NCBI RefSeq assembly: GCF_000485595.1
Contig: NW_014577223.1
Span: 114,583-151,373, forward strand
Origin: Priapulus caudatus
Taxonomy: Eukaryota > Priapulida > Priapulimorpha > Priapulimorphida > Priapulidae
Reading direction: 5' to 3'
DNA: 36,791 nucleotides
This document shows, piece after piece, positions 9,059 to 18,964 of this stretch (positions are counted from its first letter, which is position 1; each line of letters opens with the position of its first letter). The notes beneath the pieces are model-generated. The model searched no databases. It saw only the letters and a list, made by a program, of their open reading frames with translations, and was not told where the DNA came from. Both the position numbers and the translations under genes were made by a program.

Positions 9059-12000
9059 ATGACAGACGTAAAGGACACGCCAAAGGGCCACCGAAGCCAA
9101 AATGACGACGATGAGGAAATGTCTATACGAGCAGGTTGGTTAAGCGTGTAACCGTGTAAGGAATATCGTCATCATGAACATGTTCATGATAGGGTCTAAT
9201 CTATCATCTGACAGCTAGCTATGTCACCCAGGGCCTTGACCCAGGGTACTATCGGAGTAGCTCTAGTACTATAGCCCGCGTACATTGACAATGTACGCGG
9301 GCTATAGTACTAGGGCTACTATCGGAGGTAAACCGACCAGGCTCTCCGACTGTTACACGGATGACAGGCACTTGGTGTTGGAGCGTTTCAATAAAATATA
9401 ATGTTAAATAAATACGAAATCTATTTACTACCAAAGTCTTATATGTTTCTCTACTCTCTTTCACCTATTATTGCCGACAATTTCCTATAAATGCCGTCCA
9501 AATGCTCATCTGCAACACACGCTGGCCGCCGCACGCTAGCTAGCTGCTGCACACTGAGTGACACATAGATATAATATAGTATATAGAAATATAGATACAA
9601 TATGGTCAATAATGTAACCCAACAACAGAAATGGCGCTCGAAATATCGCTGCTCGTCACTTCAAAATTTTGTAACAGGTTATATTAGTTTAATACAGAGT
9701 ATTGCGATATATAGTAAGTCCCAGCTAGGATAGCGGAGAAAGGTTCGTGTTTAGAATAAACCCAGTTCGGAAGTTCTAGTCTCGAAAAATGCACCATAAA
9801 ACCGCCCTGAGTGAATCACTCGGGGGGGCTCCTCCAAAGAAAAGAATAGGCTTGCGTTGTAACCCTACTCTTGTTGGGTTACGTTATTGTATCTAATGGA
9901 AATATAGATTATATATATTTATGTGTCAGTGTGCAGCAGCTAGCGTGCGGCGGCCAGCGTGTGTTGTAGATGAGCATTTGGATGGCATTTATAGGAAATT
10001 GTCGGCAATAATAGGTGAAAGGGAGTAGAGAAACATTAAGACTTTGGTAGTAAATAGATTTCGTATTTATTTAACATTATATTTTATTGAAACGCTCCAA
10101 CACCAAGTGCCTGTCATCTTGGTGTTTTGCTTCTGTGCCTCGTCTATCACTGTATGGTTGTTGGACATACAAACGTCATGGCACAGCTACGGCAGAGACT
10201 TTGTTACGGTTGTAGGGTATACTCTACCCGATAGCTAATAAGTCGATTGTGTCACAGTGTTCATGGCATGTACTATCAGGAGTACATAATGGTCGCAATG
10301 ATGACTCTTCAGAGATTTACAAATTTACCAATAAGTGCCACTCTAATCAACACTATAATCTACACAGACAAAATCTACGTAATAGTGCAAATATCCTTCT
10401 CTGTGTAGCCAAAACCATGTTGACTCCTGCTGTACCATTGTACATCCTAGTTTAGTGATATATATGCAACTCTGGCTTGACACTGCTGTTTAATGTTAGC
10501 AGCGTAAGTGGTAGGCCTACAAACCTTGATAAAAAAAATGGTACGTTTTACATTCTAAATGCATGCATCTACTCTCTATACAAATTTTATATAATTTACG
10601 TCATCTAAATTAGAACTACCAGTACCAATGCATGTAACCACCTTTGTAAACTAATGATCAGAAACCACATTAATCATGATAACTGTCTAGCAGGCACTTT
10701 GAAAATTCTAAAATGACATCATTGCTATAACTATTAGAATAGTGTCATTTACATGTTCAGAATATATATGTGTTCACACTTTTAATAGCATTATTTTCCA
10801 AAGCATTCCAGAATTTGAATTTTTTCCAGAATTGGCAACCATGTCATTCGAAGAACTGCAAAAACTAAAGGAGACACTTGGTGTAAAAGTGTAAGTGTTT
10901 ACAATTGTGTATAAACACTTTTAATGTGTAGTTTGTAAATTTATGATATATAGAATCAGGTGTAACCAGGAGTTAATAAAGACAAATGTCTTTATTAACT
11001 CCTGGTGTAACTAATACCTTTTACTTACTCCTGATGACATTTGTCATTTGCTCTAACTGTGATTGAAATCAAAGTAAGCTCAAAGCATTGTAACTATTTT
11101 ATTTGAGTTCATGTGTTTGTTTTGAATATTGTTATACAGCTCATTCTTCGGAATAGTAAACTCATCACAACTAGTTCTCATTAAACATTCATATACCCTT
11201 GCATGAAGTTTCACCTCCATGTAATCAAGCCATCAAAGCACATAACAATATTACTATTAGTACAGGGTGCGAAATTAATGGGAGTTCGGAGTCAAATACT
11301 CCCTGATTTACTGTCGGACTTCCTGATTTGACATATATGCAGGAGTCCGTGTGTCTCCCTGAAAATTCTGCCATACTAAATAGTTCGTTCTGGGGCACGG
11401 CCTCGCGGAATTACCGTATTTTTTCAGCTAATGTCCAAAGAAAATTTGGCACACGTGCAACTGCATGAATCTTAAAAATAAGCACATGCGTTATTGTTAA
11501 TATCTTTAATTTTGAACCTCAGACTGCAGACGCCCTCATTTTGCTGCGGACTCCCTCTTTTTGAGGGTAGGGAGTCCAGTCCGTTGCACTCCCTTGCTCA
11601 AAAATTAATTTCTACCCCTGTTAGTATGTCTATAAGTTCATGCCGAGTAGTTTTTTACTTGGTCTGTCAAATATTTTTGTTTAACCAATGACTCTATTCC
11701 TGCCCGTATTTTCTTAGTGATGTGTATTTTCATAATTACCTTGTGTCCAAATTGTGAAAGACATTTTTGTTGTTGTACACAGTTTATTCAGTATTTGGGA
11801 AAAATACTTTTTTTATTTCCGAATAGCTACACAGAAACATTGTATGGGAAACGGAAGAAAGGGCTAGAAGTTGATGCAAAGCAGACGCGGAAAGATTTCA
11901 AGAGAGCTAATAAGAACAGGCCAACAGAAATGTCTTCCAAGATTCCAGTAGGCAGGCACAAAGATGTTTTCTCTCTAAAGAAAACGGTTTGTAAGATACA

Positions 12001-15000
12001 TGTTGTAGTCTAAATATCAGGGTGCGAAATTAACCGGAGTCCAGAGTCAAATACTCCCTGATTTACTGCCGGACTCCCTGATTTGACATATGCAGGAGTC
12101 CGTGTGACTCCCTGAAAATTCTGCCATACTAACTAGTTCATTCCAGAGCACGGCCTCATGGAATCACTGTATTTTTTCAGCAAATGTCCAAAGAATATTT
12201 GGCAGACGTGCAACCGCATGAATCTTCAAAATAAGCACATGCGTTATTGTTTTAATATCTTTAATTTTGAACTTCAGACTGCGGACTCCCTCATTTTGCC
12301 ACAGACTCCCTCTTTTTGAGGGCAGTTGGACTCCCTTGTTCAAAAGTTAATTTCTACCCCTGAAATATACACCAATATTTAGTTTTTATAGATAATTGAA
12401 GAGCTGACATTATATGACATTGCGCCGCCATAACAAAATCTAATTAAAGTTACAGTTTTTGAAATATTCTATATATTCTGACCAACACTGCCTATCTATT
12501 TACATTGTTACTTTATTTAATGCAAACATGTTTTCAAATGTAAAGTGAAGTTACTATCACATTTAAATTTTTTGGAAGAGTTTGTATATAAGAATGGGTA
12601 ACAAATCTGGCCTATGTTGAAGTTTGTGTTTTTCTACAGATACTTAGAGATCCCAGGTTCGATGACTTATCAGGGGAATTCAACCAGAAGATCTTTGAGA
12701 AAGGGTATTCATTTTTAGGAGACATTAAACAAAAGGAAAAACTGGTGAGTTACTTCACAAGCTATTAGTTGATTCGCGTCTTTATAACACATACGAGTAT
12801 ATTAGTTTTTAGTTTTTCTACATGTATCTCTGCTCTCTAGTCTGCCTCATTGTAGCCCTGTTGTCACAATTTCAGAATCTTCAGAAACAACTCAAGAAAG
12901 AAAAGGACCCAGAAAGACAAGAACAGATAAAATTTCTTCTCAAAAGGATGGTAAAGACAGTTTCACTGAAATATACAGGGTTTTCCCCCCAAGCCTTTCA
13001 TGCATGTCCGGTCCAACATGCCTTCAAAGCTGAAGCTATATGTAACATTCCATAAATCATGCGACATGGCTTAATTGTTTACCTGAGTATTGAGGCCACT
13101 TATGCTGAAGGGGTCGTTGTCGTATAGGGTACCTAGGTCGCCTACACCTTCTCCCTAACCCTAATCCTAACCCAAGCCATATCAGATAGTTACCTCGGGT
13201 ACATATATGTAGTACCCTATACGACAACGACCCTTTGTGCGCCACTTATCACACACCTATTTGAATCCAAATGGTACAACCCCCCTTCTAGGTCATCTCT
13301 CATTTGTCCATAAATTACATGCCTTCTGAAATGCCTGTGGGGGAAACCTGATATAGATAGATAGATAGATAGATAATAGGTTTATTGCAAAACTAGTGTT
13401 AACAACGTTACAATTTAAATAAATTTTGCAAACAAGATATCATCAGGCAGTATAATACTGAAATTGATGATATTTACAATAATATATGTCCCATGGTAAG
13501 ATATAGATATCACTTAAAATGTTTGTTCGTAAAATTATATCACTACAACTAAAAACCATCTTTAGAATATATACTAAATTTAAAATAACGTGATCCTTGG
13601 TCAAAAATAGTTACAATTAAAATGCGACAATGATAGAATTAAACTTATCACATAACCGAAAGTTGCCCAGAGAGTTATTTCAAAGAGACCAAAATGTTTA
13701 TAAGGGGGTGCAAGCAAAAGACTAATTATCCATGCTATTGTAAAAAATTCAGTGCCTGTTTACAATTTGTTAATCCACCGCAGGATACCATTGCAGGATG
13801 CACATGTACGGAACAGGGCTATTGAAGTACCGGCTGGTACGAGGGACTTTTGCTAGCCGGAGTTTTCTAGAATTCCGTGTTATGCGGTTAGACATATTTA
13901 TTGCTGAAAGAGGGCAAATATCCTGTAATCGTTTACAACTTTTGAGCTGATAGGCAACATTTTCACGAAGCTGCTTGCGGCGAAACGCAAGTCTTTGGAT
14001 CTGAAGCTGAGATAGTACCTCATCGTACATGTCGTACCTATTCCAATTATTATAACCTATTATTATTTTCACTTCCCTTACTTGAACAGATTGACGTGAG
14101 AGCTGTTTGGTAAGGCCCGGGTGCCAGATGGGTGCAGCATATTCCAGAATCGGTCTGGCGTAACCACAGTAAATTTGTACGAGATCTTCACAGCTAAGCC
14201 TAGATGTTTTTAGTATACAAAGCATGAACATTCTTTTACTGGCTCTAGCCACCAAATCTTGAACGTGTATGGCCCATTGAAGACTTGGGTATGGAGCCAA
14301 ACTGGCGTAAATCAATTTTATGCTGGATGTCGTCCATGATCCACGTGTAGACGAAGTTCTCTGCTATTTTAGCGAAAGTGCAGGTTAGAGAGATTGGCCT
14401 TAGCTCATCAATGGAAGGAGGGTACACTTTTGGTATAGGGCATACGATCGCCTGTTTCCAAGCTTGAGGTACACAGCCCTGCAGAAGAGATGCGTTGATT
14501 ACATCAGCCAGGGGTGTCGCTAACTCAGCAGCGAATTCTCTAATTAGACGTGGCGGAAGGTTATCAGGTCCTCCAGATTTATTAACGTCCATCTTCAGTA
14601 AATGACAGTAGACTTGCCACTCCTGCACTGTTGGTGGTGGGAGTGCCGGAAGGAAACTTGGAAGACTATTGTAGTCGAGAGGAAGAAGTCGCATAACAGC
14701 AGCGAAGGAATAATTTATCTTTTCAGCTATTGATGATGTGTAACTTGGATCGATTCCAGGGACTTCGATAGTTACTGTTGATTTGCTCATGTTCGCCATG
14801 TCTCGGATTTCTGTATGCCATTTAGTGATTAATTGCAATATGAAATTGGAAAAAGTATATTATATTATGGAAAATTGTTTTTTTCTTTATAACAATAAGA
14901 ATTGCCAAGTAATTTAACCAAATTTTCTATTCTACTAATCGGTAGCAGGGTTCTCCCCAGGATGAAATTCAAACAGGGGGGGGGGAAACTAGGGGGGCGT

Positions 15001-15999
15001 GTTTTTTTACCGTACCACTAATTAATGCGTAAAATCGCCACCACACCATAGACGGTATTTGGGGTTCTTGTATATATAAGATAGCCGAGTCGGTGTACAG
15101 TTAGTATTGGGTGTGGGACAGCTTGACTGTTTGTACTTGTGTATTGTCTGCAGTGCATGCGTGGTACTGTAAAAATACACGCGCCGGGTGTCCTGGTCGA
15201 ATGGTACTTCTTGACGATCGATTCCCTCGCTGGCAAACTTTTATTGTGGTGGAATTTAATCGCGGCGGAGGTAATTTAAACGGGGCGCAACGATTGAAAC
15301 AGGGGGGAGTTTTCCCAAACGGGGCGCGCGCGCCCCGTTTGCGCAACGTAGGGAGAACCCTGGGTAGTAAAAGAATTGTTATGTAGATTAATTAACTCAA
15401 AAGAATTTTAAATTCATTCTTCCTATAGAGTCTGTTGACATCTCCACTCGTACAATTCCAGGACCAAATTAAATATAAATTTAATAATTCATGACTTCTA
15501 ATTGTGTGAATTTTTCATATCAGGAGCACCAGGAGAAGGCAGCACAAGACACAGCAGCAACGAATGTTAAGCTTCAGGAGCTCAGGAAGAAAGAAAGAGA
15601 ATCGATTAAAGATGGGAAAAAGCCTTTCTTCCTGAAGAAATGTAAGTTGAATTGTATAATCCAGTAAGGGAAGTAATTATTGATAATTTCATTACAGAAA
15701 TGAGACATTGTTGCTCATAGTAGTTTAAAATCCATTAATGGACTGACGAAATATAATACTTGCGATCGTAGCCCATATCTGCGGCCCATTTATGGTGAGG
15801 CGGAGTAGCTTATTTAAAAACATTTCTAGTCTCTAATAGTCGAATGTTGTTTGTAGCTGAGCAAAAGAAACTGCTACTGGCTGACAAGTTCCAGGAGCTG
15901 AAGAAAAGTGGCAAAATAGAGAAATACTTACAGAAGAAATTGAAGAAGAATGCAGCAAAGGACAGACGCCATATACCAAAGCGGCATAACAAACTTTGA
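9059..15999 (+). CDS. RRP36: Ribosomal RNA processing protein 36 homologue (7 coding exons)
   Basis: Exons are 9059–9134, 10830–10890, 11827–11986, 12640–12744, 12876–12950, 15524–15641 and 15857–15999, all GT–AG with phases that close, giving 245 aa (human 259). RRP36 is a nucleolar component of the early 90S pre-ribosome needed for the first cleavages toward 18S rRNA. Recognisable landmarks are MSFEELQKL, NRPTEMSSK, RDPRFDDLSGEFN, FFLKKSEQKKLLLADKF and the basic end KDRRHIPKRHNKL. The middle and C-terminus are charged, probably coiled-coil helix. Exon 1 supplies an acidic leader (NDDDEEMSIR) and its last base completes a Glu codon with exon 2, which supports this start at ATG 9059. An alternative start is the Met of MSFEEL at 10841. 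Introns 1, 2, 3 and 5 carry transposable-element insertions. Confidence 0.95.
9171..9190. repeat. 20-bp perfect palindrome in RRP36 intron 1
   Basis: ATCATGAACATGTTCATGAT is its own reverse complement. It lies 37 bases after the exon 1 donor. No flanking duplication is apparent. Confidence 0.6.
9251..9325. mobile_element. 65-bp palindromic mini-element with 5-bp direct repeats
   Basis: Arms of 32 bp at 9256–9287 and 9289–9320 pair with a single mismatch around base 9288; the inner part reads ctatagtac, with gcccgcgtaca in the arm. The flanks atcgg (9251–9255) and atcgg (9321–9325) are identical and adjacent. It lies in RRP36 intron 1, just left of the long inverted-repeat element at 9360. 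Confidence 0.55.
9360..10118. mobile_element. 759-bp element with ~200-bp terminal inverted repeats
   Basis: The left end gatgacaggcacttggtgtt (9360 onward to about 9575) matches the reverse complement of the right end (about 9915–10118, ending caagtgcctgtcatc) at high identity over some 200 bp, including the GC-rich block ctggccgccgcacgctagc. The interior (about 340 bp) has no transposase. It is a non-autonomous foldback element occupying most of the middle of RRP36 intron 1. No convincing target duplication was found next to these ends. Confidence 0.75.
10960..11011. mobile_element. 38-bp palindromic mini-element (CAGGAGT…ACTCCTG)
   Basis: CAGGAGTTAATAAAGAC at 10967–10983 pairs perfectly with 10988–11004 around a four-base loop. 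The 7-bp flanks gtgtaac (10960–10966) and gtgtaac (11005–11011) are identical and adjacent. It lies in RRP36 intron 2. The terminus shares CAGGAGT and the ATAA spacing with the palindrome at 24725–24764. Confidence 0.6.
11257..11626 (+). mobile_element. hAT-like MITE copy A (358 bp) with 6-bp target duplication
   Basis: The element at 11263–11620 starts CAGGGTGCGAAATTAA and ends TTAATTTCTACCCCTG, imperfect terminal inverted repeats. It is flanked by ttagta at 11257–11262 and 11621–11626. The interior has several short inverted motifs around gactccct/agggagt and no coding capacity. It lies in RRP36 intron 2, and a close copy lies at 12018–12362. Confidence 0.8.
12012..12368 (+). mobile_element. 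hAT-like MITE copy B (345 bp) with 6-bp target duplication
   Basis: The element at 12018–12362 is about the same sequence and orientation as copy A, again starting CAGGGTGCGAAATTAA and ending TTTCTACCCCTG. Its flanks are aaatat at 12012–12017 and 12363–12368. The different target sequence in the two copies shows two independent insertions, not a segmental duplication. It begins 32 bases after RRP36 exon 3, near the 5' end of intron 3. Confidence 0.82.
13095..13249. mobile_element. 137-bp foldback element with telomere-like core and 9-bp target duplication
   Basis: Element 13104–13240 has terminal arms ggggtcgttgtcgtataggg (from 13109) and its near-exact inverse ending cgaccctt at about 13234. 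The core contains CCCTAA-type units at 13153–13172 followed by catatcagatagttacc, the same module as in the elements at 1000–1366 and 1461–1908. Exact 9-bp direct repeats gccacttat lie at 13095–13103 and 13241–13249. It lies in RRP36 intron 5. A 9-bp duplication would fit Mutator-like elements, but the termini do not settle that. Confidence 0.72.
13351..14870 (-). mobile_element. CR1-like LINE relic, 5'-truncated and internally deleted
   Basis: On the minus strand, 14838→about 14290 encodes the N-terminal reverse-transcriptase region (SGGPDNLPPRLIREFA, AWKQAIVCPIPKV, LRPISLTCTFAKIAENFV). About 14300→13770, in another frame, encodes the thumb/C-terminal region (ASKRMFMLCILK, YARPILEYAAPIWHPG, YFNSPVPY). 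The catalytic core with the YADD-type motif is absent, and the homology switches frame near 14275–14300, so a deletion joins the two parts. The low-coordinate end is a run of gata units (about 13351–13378), i.e. (TATC)n on the LINE sense strand, the kind of microsatellite tail CR1/L2 elements carry. The relic is inactive and lies antisense in RRP36 intron 5. Confidence 0.85.
14941..15367. mobile_element. 417-bp CAGGGTTCTCCC-ended MITE with 5-bp target duplication
   Basis: Element 14946–15362 starts CAGGGTTCTCCC and ends GGGAGAACCCTG, 12-bp perfect terminal inverted repeats. The 5-bp direct repeats ggtag are adjacent at 14941–14945 and 15363–15367. The interior has G-rich and gcgcgcgc blocks and no credible protein. 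It shares its first 11 terminal bases with the element at 1667–1883. It lies in RRP36 intron 5. Confidence 0.75.
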
Positions 16000-18685
16000 T
16001 CGTCAAATTGTAGAATCTACCCACAAGTTTTCCGTACTGTACCTTGTGAATTATTGTATAATCTGAACAGAGATATAACAAATGTCATGTATAGAAACTA
16101 AGTGATGTCATTTAACATATTTCTGGCCTGAGAATGTCAGTAACAAGGATGTGCACCACATCAATTCCTTTATGTTGTATAGCTCCATAAGAAGTATTTA
16201 ATGATCGGTCAGTAACTTGCGTTTGTGGAAAATATACAGTGAGATCACGATGTAAAAAGCTGCATTATGTAATTTTAAAAATATGACTTTGTAAATAGAG
16301 CCAGAGACTTTTTAGCAAATAAGGGGGTGGTTTGTACAAACCTATAAGCATTTTGTTTCTTCGTGGGAGGTATTAGGGTTCTGACTGAACATGTAGGAAT
16401 GATCTAGAGATGGGTGTGCAAGTCCCTTGGACAAGTATCGTTAGAATAAGCACAGGTTGTTTCATTGGAGAAAGGATTAACCAGAACATGAGTATTTAAA
16501 ATGGTACATGTACTATATAATACAAATACCACAGGTTTTACAACAAAGAAGGGCATCAAGATTTAAGAACAAACATTAACGTGGAAGTTACTACTGGATT
16601 ATACAGCTTGAAATTCTGATAAGAAATGTTGCAACTACTGATTTCTGGCAATCGACACAATTTTGTATGGTAGCAGCAAAAATAAAATTACAACCACATT
16701 CAGGCTGAATAACTTTGCAATCTGAGTGGATATGTCACGGAATAGCAAGATTATTTTTTGTACACTTAAACGAGATTTGAAATCTTGCCATCTTTTAATT
16801 AATTGCTATCATCTACACAGTTTACACTTGTATCCAATCATACCAATAAAATCTATTATATTACATCGCATTCATATCAATATCGACTTCGTTTTGCTCT
16901 GCATTACTGAATAACGTAGGATTAATAATTACTAGCGTGTTTTCATTTTAACTTTATACTACAGCGTTCTCTACTTTCCATTCGTCACAAACTGTACACA
17001 CAATCTATATTACAAAGCGCTCACATAAAAGCAAGAAACAGCATGTACAAAATTGAGCATAGAAATAAATAAATCCTTACATAATTTACTAAAACTTAAC
17101 ATAAAAAAGTTTGGCTTGCTCCAGCAAGATTTTATCCGAATGTTTCTACATAAAATTTGCTTTAAAACACAGACAGATTAACTTAAAAGAGCTAATTCAT
17201 ATACTTGTTTACTACTTATACGTAGTAGTTGTACAGATTGTACATTTTCCACCTAGCATACTATAAACTGGACATTAATATAAGGTGAACAAAATGTAAG
17301 ATGTGCAAAACAAAGTAATTTGTTTGTTTGCGAATTGCACATATTACTTTTTGTTTTAAATTTCAGTACAAACAAATAAAATTTTGATTCTAAACATAAA
17401 ATGTTTCACATATTGCACAAAACCGATTCTACCTTACAAACAATGAAACTTTTACCAGAAAAATGTGGAGCTTCCATCACACCTATATTGCATCTGCATG
17501 GTAGGTTATTGATTGGTGGGATTACCTTCTGCACCTGTTGCCAATATTGCATAGTGCCATGAGATGGCACCATTACATGCACATTCAATTCCATTACATT
17601 TATAAACCATTTCCCTAATCATGAGCATTCTTTGAGAATTCTAGTACAGACCGAATCGAATCTGATATCATGGATTACGTTGTGCTGTATAGTGGTAGCA
17701 CCTACATGAATGTGCGGGGGTGCGGGAGGCAATTCTCATTGCCAGGAAGGTTATCTAAAGTTGAAATTCAATCTATAAACTATGGAAAAATTACAGCATA
17801 GGAATTTAGTTTTGAATATCAAATTTCAAGAAATTGAAGAGAAACCTTTGTAAAAACTACTACGGTAGCTACTGTAATTTACTGTTGTATCTCCTTTTCC
17901 AGTCCTTGTTCCTTCTTCCTATTTCCTCAGTTTTAATGATTAAATTTCTTTTGTATGATTGCTTGTTATTTCTATGTATTATTGGGTATATGAGCTTAAC
18001 ATGACAATGTTATAACAATGTGCCTTTACATCACCGGTTGAAACATTAAATTTCTAAATAGATTGACACCCTACACTGACGGGAACAACAAACGTTCAAC
18101 AATAATTGAACTGCTGTGCCACAGTGTAAATGACATATTCACTCAGTAGCATTACAATATGGTACTTAACATGTGATGGTGACCAAGTGGTTGTTGCTCT
18201 CAGCAACTGTGGCAGCAGTTGCGATATAACGGCCACGGAAGCTTTCAGAAAATTCCCGATTGCCAACTCTGTCACTCTTGTGTCGATAATGGTCACTGGC
18301 GTATGTGGTATTAAAGGCAAATTCTCAGGGATTCCTTAGGTGGCTTACCAGGTTTCACCGGCCTTGCTAGGCGCTCATCATGAACATTTACAGCCACAAT
18401 TACTCCTCAATGTAGTACACCAGAACATGAAAGATGACTGCAGACGAGATTTCCTTTGTACCCGCATGACATCGAGTTACAGGCCAGACAGTGCTTATTG
18501 AACAGATACCTCTGTTGGAGAACATGCAGAGTACACACGAAAGCACTTTCACACCGCTCCATGACTGCTGTGCACAAGAGCGTGACACCAGATATTGGAT
18601 TTGTCCATCAACTTTTCCCTTTCACAGCATCCTGGTAAGATGTGCAATGCTTTCCTTGCACAACCGCGGTTGGAAGCGTCCGTCA
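16000..18685. other. Intergenic region between RRP36 and DAAM 3' ends
   Basis: RRP36 (+) and DAAM (−) converge here, and the 2.7 kb between their stop codons must hold both 3' UTRs. AATAAA at 16681–16686 is a candidate RRP36 poly(A) signal, about 680 bp after its stop. On the minus strand only weaker ATTAAA-type signals (for example tttaat at about 17933) were seen for DAAM. Short open frames in this stretch show no protein character, and no repeats of note were seen. Confidence 0.5.
16681..16686 (+). promoter_or_regulatory. Candidate RRP36 poly(A) signal AATAAA
   Basis: This is a canonical hexamer in the RRP36 3' region. It was chosen by motif alone, and no cleavage site can be verified. 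Confidence 0.3.
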
Positions 18686-18964
18686 CTATTTCCTGTTGAA
18701 CCCCGTGCGTTCGCGGTTCACGTTGCCGGGCACTCCGTTCGGAACGTTTCGCTTCGTTCGCCGCTTCAGCGACAACTTCGACATTTCGTCGCCGAAAACG
18801 TCGCCAGTCCGTAACGCCGAGATGAGGTCGTCAAACTCGCCCGGATTCTTCTCCTTGCTGTCGACGCCGTTCACTATCTTGCCGTTCTTTGGCTTAATGT
18901 TCTTATTCAGCTCTTTCTCCTTGTCCAGCTTCTTCTTCCGCTCGTGCTCTATCTTCAGTCGTCT
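18686..18964 (-). CDS. DAAM: DAAM last coding exon: charged tail and DAD
   Basis: The exon begins [19 protein letters not shown], continuing the charged helix that starts in exon 19347–19177. It contains the diaphanous autoregulatory domain [16 protein letters not shown] followed by the basic patch KRRTKR, and ends GFNRK before the stop. The DAD binds FH3 intramolecularly. The match to vertebrate DAAM (GEFDDLVSALRSGEVF) is close, and the family-specific basic cluster is kept. Confidence 0.93.
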   Translation of the reverse strand, partial: RRLKIEHERKKKLDKEKELNKNIKPKNGKIVNGVDSKEKNPGEFDDLISALRTGDVFGDEMSKLSLKRRTKRNVPNGVPGNVNRERTGFNRK

